From: Mesostigma viride
Lineage: Eukaryota; Streptophyta; Mesostigmatophyceae; Mesostigmatales; Mesostigmataceae
Direction: 5' to 3'
NCBI GenBank assembly: GCA_009746045.1
Contig: RPFO01000667.1
Location: forward strand, 2,526,317 to 2,590,316
DNA length: 64,000 nt
Each line of letters starts with the position of its first letter. The first letter of the stretch is position 1. The position numbers and the translations under genes are program-made. The notes below the pieces were generated by a model, which saw only the letters and a program-made list of their open reading frames with translations, was not told where the DNA came from and made no database searches. Shown here in pieces: positions 57,398 through 64,000 of this stretch.

Positions 57398-58510
57398 TTG
57401 GAGGATCTTATTGAGTGGTTCATCCATTAGCCATCCCACGCCGGATCTTGTGACAACTGGTGACCACTCAAAGCTCAAGCCTGCCTGGATGCTTGCCGCG
57501 ATACCAGTCTCTGATTAGCCATGACTGAATGGGATGGCAGTGGTTAGCATTGTACACAAATATGGCTGAGACCAAGTGGATCCGTATGTGGATTGGGTTC
57601 ATGGTATATCAAGGAGACAACCTGTGAAGATGCAAGTACTGGCTTTTGTGATTGAAGTTTTTAGCTATGTGTGCCTGTTTTTCTAGCATCAAACTAGTTC
57701 GTAACGTTTATTTTTTTACTTAACCCGTGTTTTTTTTTTAGAACGCGATATATTGCGTTGTGAGCTATTTATAGAACACGTCATAACATCTAGGGGGAAA
57801 AAATTGTCATAGTCATGTGTATACTTTCCTGAAAGCCCATAAATCAAAGGATTTTTTTAGCTACTCAGACGTACAAAATGGTAATTCATTAGAGAGATAC
57901 ACTGGTTTGAATACAGGCGGGTCTGACCATGAACGTGATTTGTTGACCCTAGGTCACAAGTCATGTGCTTATTCACAAATGGTTCATGAAAAAAATCTGG
58001 CTTCTTGCACGAGCTATGGGCGACATATGCAGCAGGCTTTGTGGAACAAAACTCAGGCCCATTGTGCCACTGGAGCTATTTTTCATTAGCAGCACAAACA
58101 CAACGCAGCACAACGCAGTGGGAAAAGTGAGAGCCCTTCACAACATGACGAAACGACACGAGCCCCATAAACGGGGCCATAATGAGCTAGGAGGGTCAAA
58201 ACGTTGAAAATAGGTGTTGTATAAGTTATACAGCATCAAACATGCATCAAACATCATGACTGGATGACATAATATGACTGAATCAGGCAGCCATAGCCAC
58301 AGCATCATCCACTCTCACAACGTGTTGAGCACATGCCTCGTGGGAATGGAGGTGCTGAGTTTTCATTCCATAACGCGTGCAATACTGAAAGAAAGAGGCA
58401 CGTGTAATGCAAGGCTTGGATAGGTTGAGTGATCCATGAGCTTACATGCAGGCAAAGATGACGCTGGAATGCATGCTAGCAAACAGTGGCAAGATGCTAA
58501 CAACACATGA
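57398..58510. other. Intergenic region, no gene recognised
   Basis: A/T-richer sequence with only short open frames; presumably contains the 3' UTR of the 501-aa gene. Confidence 0.4.
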
Positions 58511-58776
58511 TTATACACCATTGCGACAGAATCCATCGTCCGCGCCCTCCTTAAGGAAGCTTTCGAGCAGCACGTGACCCCCCTTGCCACAGATGTGGCG
58601 GCAATTGGAGGCACGCTGGCTGGCGAGCTTCCCACCATTTCCACCGCCACCTCCACCATCCTCGCCTCCTCCACCGCCACCCTCCCCTCCTCCGACGCCA
58701 TCACCGCCCAGCTCCGCGACATCGACCAGCGCCTCAAGGATAATGCAATCGCTATCGAGGTCCTGCAGAACACGGC
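58511..58776 (+). mobile_element. ORF1-only LINE, copy D fragment (empty site for the piggyBac-like element)
   Basis: Encodes IVRALLKEAFEQHVTPLATD and AITAQLRDIDQRLKDNAIAIE in one open frame, homologous to copy A. It has a single TTAA (58553-58556) where copy A carries the 1344-bp insertion. Truncated at 58776 by the gypsy LTR. Confidence 0.8.
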
Positions 58777-59470
58777 TGTAACGACTAAAAATGTTGTGTT
58801 TGCAACAGCCTCAGTTTCAACATTGATGTGAAAAGATCTTTATACCTGGGTTGGAGTCGCGACAGATAACTTCACGTCCAGAGAAGCAATGAAGATGGAT
58901 CTTCAACAGTTAAGGGAATGAGTCCCCACCCTTGTTAGACACAACAGACAATGTTATATCCAAGTCGACTATCTGTTGAAGTTATAGTTGACTTTTGGCA
59001 AGGGTTGTTTGATTGATGAAACAAGGAAACCCTTGAATTACACCATAGCTTTAGCTTCTTACACGCACACATGCAGCCGCCACAAACAGGATAAAAGTCA
59101 TCGTGCACGCAGAGTCGGCTCAACCCTAACCCGGAAGGACCAATCAAAAGTGAGGATCACTCAAGATAAGATCTTAGCTCCGAATCCTCAACACAACACA
59201 AAGCCAGCACATACGAAATCTCCATGACCTGGAACCAATCCACCAGGTACAACGGTATTAAAGAGAATCTATGACTGACTGAACAAAACCATGCAAAGTA
59301 CCCTACGTGGATCAGGCCACGACCAATGAGGGTAGAACAATAATTCGACAGATCTCAGCAGGCCCAATATCTCAGACGTCGAAGCCTCCTAACTTCCAAA
59401 TAATTGTCCTAAAGAACTCATAATAAGATCAACAGTAGGAAAACTTTGGATGTAACATTTGGTTGTTACA
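58777..59470 (-). repeat. 3' LTR of Ty3/gypsy element
   Basis: 694 bp, plus-strand ends TGTAAC...GTTACA (TG...CA form). On the right the minus-strand purine tract GAGGGGGAGATA (59471-59482) directly precedes the LTR, as a polypurine tract should. The 5' LTR lies outside the window. Confidence 0.78.
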
Positions 59471-59809
59471 TATCTCCCCCTCAAGACAGGAACTCCCAGT
59501 TCCTAGAAGCCAAGAAGAATAAAACAACAACCTCCACAAAACAACACAACAATAAACAGGAAGTCCACCACCTCTTGGGACAAGCAAGTGGGTTTTTACA
59601 TCCCCAAAGGGCCTCCTATCTCATTCATCTGATCATGTCAACCCTGAATAAGACAAATTCACCCACAGATGAAATGTCATCAAGTGACTAACACACAGGC
59701 AACCATGCCTGGATAATACAACTGCAAGACTACCATGAACTCAGAACTGTCATTGCTGGAAATCTGGACTGGACATCAGAACTGGCCTCCTCCATTCTGG
59801 ATCCCCACC

Positions 59810-61105
59810 TCACTCCACAGCCCATCTCCAACCATCCTGGAACCCTTCACAAGTGAACCAATCCCCCTTCTTCGTATCCTTCCCCCTCGTTCCAAACACT
59901 GGGAAATGCTCCACCATGGACACCAGATCTGGCCAGTTCCTGCTGACCTGAATAGCCAAGCAGGTCTCAGCAGCCTTGCCCAACTCAGCTGAAAACCTAC
60001 TGCACTGGGCAGGGTAGGACAGAGTGACCACAGCCTGTCGGAGGGGTCGAAGACCCAGCCACTGGCAGTCTTATGGCGACATAGCCAGCTGCTATAGGCC
60101 CACCACAGCTGTAGAAAGGCCTTGATAGGCCCCCACCTGGCCCCAAGATGGGTACCAGCACCCTCAAGGCGTGAGCCTGGCCCTCAGCTCGTTAGGGAAC
60201 TTTGGTAACTGCAGCCCCACAAAGACCGTGCTGTCCTTGTGTGGAAAACAAGACATCACAGAGCAGCTGGACGACGGAGTCATGTCAAACTCTCCCTGCT
60301 TGACAGCTGCTCAAGTAGCTCAGTGTAGGTCTGGGAATATCCAACTGGCTTGAGCTCTGCAAAGGCGAGTCTCAGGTCACTGGGCAGAGCCATCAAGTCC
60401 TGGCCCTCCACCGGCCTCATGTCAAACGAAGGCCACGGGTACACTGCAAAGACGGTGTGCATAATGTAAGCCACCATGGGTGAACCAATCTCACAAGACT
60501 GGGGGGCAGACAGTCAGGGCCAACTCTACCATACCCTCAGGTACTAGTTCACCCTCCTCCACCACTGTCTGGTCGATGCCTGCATGGCTGTGTACAAGGA
60601 TTTACACCACTCGCACTGTCCAGGGCACATTACGGTGGTCCAAGAACTGCTCCACCTGTTTTGTTGGGACAGGACCTGGGCAAGTGTACCACCACCTTAG
60701 GGGGTGGAGGAGCCTCCGTAGAGGAGGGACTGAGGCCACCGGTGGGGATAGCCTCCTGAGCTACTGGAGCCTCAGAAACTGCAGGCACAGCAGAACCCAC
60801 AGTGGAATGTGCCCAGCCCTCAAGTGTTCTGCCATCTGAGTAACCAACCCTCCACATGATCAACCTGATATCAAGGCCCCGTGACGCTGCTCGTGCCGTT
60901 GCTGATCATGTACCATACGCTGGAACAGGTTGAGAAAATGGGCTTCCACGAACCCAGCGTCTTCCTGGATCGAAGGGCCCGGGCTCTGGGGCCAGCGTAG
61001 TCGTGCTGAAAGACATACGTAGCCCTCACGTCCTCTTGGGTTGGCAGGTGGCCTGGGTGTCCCCTCAGGATGGGAGTCGGCCATGGCTGGCAACCACAGA
61101 CACAC
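59810..61105 (-). pseudogene. Unidentified ORF remnant(s) between pol and 3' LTR
   Basis: Minus-strand frames with protein-like text interrupted by stops: MADSHPEGTPRPPANP...HFLNLFQRMVHDQQRHEQRH (61105-60860); KQVEQFLDHRNVPWTVRVV and ELVPEGMVELALTVCPPVL (60690-60500); FAELKPVGYSQTYTELLEQL (60350). It could be a displaced gag, a third ORF after pol, or foreign sequence. No family recognised. Confidence 0.4.
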
Positions 61106-61122
61106 AGCACCAAAAAGAGGCG

Positions 61123-64000
61123 TTAGCAGTGCTCACTGGGAGCTATGAAGGGGAGCACACCGCTCAGAGCCCATGACATACCACTCAGGCAAGGTGATCC
61201 ATGACGCTGACAATACTCTAGTACAGCAGAGTGACTGTTGGTGAGATCAGACAACCACAGCCACGTAGCAGTCACCTCTAGCTCTCCCTTCCAGTGTACC
61301 TTAAACTGCAACTGTTTGTACGACCTTTCCCCTTCACCCTGTGAGCCAACAACCGCTCCACTTCATAGATCTTCTCCCCCTCAGAATCCAATTCATAAGG
61401 CAAAGGGGCAGACAATCTGCCTGGTAAGGTGTTACGCCTGTACAGCTTCAGCTGGCTAGGTGAAAAATATTATTCCTGAGCTTCCAGTGAGAAGGCACTG
61501 GACCTGGACCACTGTACCATAGTGAAGGTGCCAACACTGGGTAAGGACCCAACCAGAGTGGTTGCAGTTTCCTGCATTGCTCCTTCTCAGGCAGCACTCT
61601 GTTGGCTTCCAACAACACCAAGTCCCCAGGAGCTACAAAGGAATGACTGGCCACCGTTTGCTGCCAGGCGTTAGTCAGGTACTTGTCCTGTGTCCTCAAC
61701 AGCTGGGTAGCCACAATGCTGTGAGCCTCCTGGAAGGAAGCCAACAACTGCTGGACTGAACCAAGACGTCGCTGGAAAGGGCCTTCAGCGTCTCTGTCAG
61801 GCAGTTCCAAGTCGAATGGTGTCAAGGGACACTGGCCATTGCAGATCACGAAGGGGGACATCTGGTGAGGAGCCAGAGGAGAGTTGTTGATTGCGAACTC
61901 TATGAAAGGTATCTTCTTGTCCCAGTCCTTGTTGTCGTGGTACAATAGTGCTTTTGACACTCCCTGACAATTCTGTTCATCCTCTCCACCGCCCCAGTAC
62001 TGGCACACCTGTATGCCACACCGAATGCCAGCTTAGTGTCTAGGATGTCAAAGAATGACTTCCAAAACCCTGACAGCCAAAGGGGGTCCTGATCAGTGAT
62101 GATCACTCTAGGCATGCCGTGCAGACGGTAGATCTCCTTCATAAACAAATCCACACACTGTGCAGCGGTGAGATGAGTATTGCAAGGAATCAGATGGCAC
62201 ATCCTGGAAGCCTGTCCATGACCACAAGGATCCTGTCATTGCCACCATCTGACATGGGAGACCACAGATAAAATCCATAGTCACACTGATCCAAGGGCGC
62301 AGGGGAATGGGCATAGCCATGGGAAAGATGGGCGTGGCTTGGTTCCTGACCTTATTTCTCTGGCAGGAGTCACAGGAATCCACATAGGCCTTAACATCCT
62401 GATAAAGGCCAGGCCACCAAAACCTCTGCTGCACCTCATGAAGTAGCTTAGCATAACCAGGATGACACGCAGTCACATCGTCATGGAAACAATGTAACAC
62501 TGTGGGAATGGCCATCTCAGGCACATACACTTTTCTAGTCACCGTGTGCTCTGCATCATGAGTGTGAACATACAGAACGCCCTCCCAGTATTCTACAGGT
62601 CTATTGCCAAAGTTGCCCCTCTGGATAGCTGCAGTAGCCATGTCCTCCGTCTTGGTGAAGGCCTTGATGACGTCCAGCAGGGAAATATTTAAAGGATTAG
62701 GCAACACCAGGTCCTTGTCAGGTCCCAGGGGCTGCATCTGCATCTCCTCTTCCTGCCCAGGGCTAGCCACCAACTGCTTGGATGAGACAGTAGTAGCTAT
62801 AGGCCCTTTTGACCTTGCCATCACCTGAGAGGCCAACACCTTGGACCGGCCTACCAACACAGGGTCCATGACCCACTTCCTGGGCCTACCTCTGCTGCGC
62901 CTAGCAGGGCTCCCTCACCTGGCTGCACTGTGGGAGTGGGCACCACACCTTCAGGACTTCTCCTAAGACTGTCAGACAGTGACTGGACACCCTCCTGGAC
63001 GCCTGTCAACTCTGGGACAGAGCCCTGGTCGATGAGCATCACGGGACCACCGTTATTCCCTACAGGTGGTGTCAACAGTTGAGAAACCTTCTGGTTGTTG
63101 GCCTGAGCTCTAGTCAAGGCTCCACACTCTACCACAGAAATCAGGGCAGCACAGATGTCCAAGTCCTCATGAAAACTTCCCATCAAATCCCTCCTCCTGG
63201 ACAGGGCGTCAGGCACCACATTCTGCGTACCAGGAATGTACCTCACAGAGAAAGGTCCAAACCCCCCCAGGAACTCCATCCATCCAGCCATCCTCTTACT
63301 CATCCGGGTCTGTTCCAACACATGTACCAAGGGCCTGTGGTCAGTCATCAGGGTAATAGACTCGTTGCCCTGCCCATCCTGGCGCTGCTGGCCACAGAAA
63401 ACTGAGCCCCCTTCAGTAGGTGTTCCCACTTGTGACAGGCCACCACCAATCCCAGCAGCTCTGCTCATGAACAGGGTAGTTACGTTCTGCAGACGTCATA
63501 CTCCTGGACATGTATTCCACTGGTTGAGGGCCCTTACCATGATCTTGCATTAGTACTGCACCAATAGCACCCTGTGAGGCATCAGACCTAACCTGGTATG
63601 GCAAGTCTGGGTTGGGGCCCACCAACAAGGGAGCAGTGGTAAGCTTCTGCTTCAACACATCAAAAGCTTGCTGGCATGCTGCAGTCCACTCAAAGGGAAC
63701 ATCCTTCTTGAGCAGGGCTAACAGGGGACCAGAGATGGCCGCCATGTCAGGGATGAACCGTCGGTACCAGCCCACCAGGCCCAGAAAGGATCTGACATCC
63801 TGAGCTGACTTCAACACAGGCCACTCCAAAACAGCAGAGACCTTGCTGGCCTCAGGAGTCATACCTGCAGCGCTCAGCTGGTAGCCCAGAAACTTCACCT
63901 CTTGGCCCCACTCCACCTTGGACCTCTTCACCGACAGATGATACTGATGGATCACCTTAAGGACCTCCTCCACGTTCTCCAGGTGCTCCCTGAAGGTACG
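61123..64000 (-). pseudogene. gypsy pol: RT (end), RNase H, integrase, chromodomain; frameshifted
   Basis: Segments: 63973-63413 RT end and RNase H start (VKFLGYQLSAAGMTPEASKV; VRSFLGLVGWYRRFIPD; SDASQGAIGAVLMQD); 63468-62851 rest of RNase H (LMTDHRPLVHVLE; YIPGTQNVVPDALSRR); 62869-62108 integrase HHCC finger (HCFHDD...HPGY...CDSCQRNK) and first core Asp (VTMDFICGLP); 62202-61900 second core motif (IITDQDPLWLSGFW; VERMNR); 62008-61448 core end and GPY-type LQPLWLGPYPVL; 61400-61125 chromodomain (YEVERLLAHRVKG ... FKVHWKGE ... LEYCQRH) with one frame change near 61325. At least four frame breaks: inactive. Confidence 0.85.

Larger units (their letters stand above)
59471..64000 (-). mobile_element. 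Chromodomain Ty3/gypsy retrotransposon (chromovirus), partial and decayed
   Basis: Minus strand from the right edge: RT thumb, RNase H, integrase (HHCC, catalytic core, GPY), chromodomain, ~1.6 kb of further sequence, polypurine tract, LTR. The order RT-RNaseH-integrase is Ty3/gypsy; the chromodomain after GPY defines chromoviruses. Several frameshifts. Inserted in ORF1 LINE copy D at 58776. Confidence 0.85.

Overview
The window is nuclear DNA of a eukaryote, most likely a green alga. The main reasons are two multi-exon genes with consensus GT-AG introns (one encodes a ROOT-UVB-SENSITIVE/DUF647 protein), GC-rich coding sequence set in A/T- and microsatellite-rich spacers, and dense nests of LINEs, hAT, TTAA-target and chromodomain Ty3/gypsy elements. 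I could not name a species. I saw no operon, CRISPR array, rRNA or tRNA gene.

Layout. 1-2379: 3'-incomplete hAT transposon (- strand), apparently inserted in a LINE-derived repeat that resumes at 2380. 3383-12220: a long non-LTR retrotransposon (here 'REL-LINE 1', - strand) encoding PHD, RING-H2 and C2H2 fingers, reverse transcriptase (RT), a CCHC knuckle and a restriction-like endonuclease. It is preceded by about 14 tandem 230/231-bp monomers, and an 11-bp target-site duplication (TSD) brackets element plus monomers. 12905-16759: a 5'-truncated second copy (REL-LINE 2) with a 16-bp TSD. 17600-37660: a nest of two related families. One encodes only an ORF1-type protein (coiled coil plus RRM-like region; 'ORF1-only LINE', copies A-G). 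The other encodes a YADD-type RT ('RT-LINE', copies R1-R6). Both end in a small hairpin followed by short A/T-rich tandem repeats. Into these have jumped a piggyBac-like TTAA element, a second TTAA-flanked element, a hAT with 8-bp TSD, a Harbinger-like MITE and a 0.77-kb element with terminal inverted repeats (TIRs).

38957-44330: DUF647/RUS gene (- strand, 4 exons, 577 aa) whose introns hold two large minisatellites and a GA microsatellite. 45162-47842: poly(A)-tailed L1-like LINE with TSD. 48187-49699: about 1.5 kb of TTG repeats. 49845-51174: RT-LINE copy R6. 51180-52150: short repeats and foldbacks. 52516-57397: a second host gene (+ strand, 5 exons in consistent phase, 501 aa, function unknown). 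58511-58776: ORF1-only LINE fragment cut by the 3' LTR (58777-59470) of a decayed chromodomain Ty3/gypsy element that runs off the right edge.

How the parts relate. Paralogous copies inside the window act as empty sites and prove several insertions: the piggyBac-like element in ORF1 copy A is checked by copy D, and the hAT in RT-LINE R3 by R6. The ORF1-only elements lack RT but share their terminal hairpin with RT-LINEs, suggesting they are moved in trans by RT-LINE machinery. Three main reading-frame breaks fall in C/G homopolymers (positions 1288, 7543, 15195), so some 'broken' ORFs may be sequence errors.
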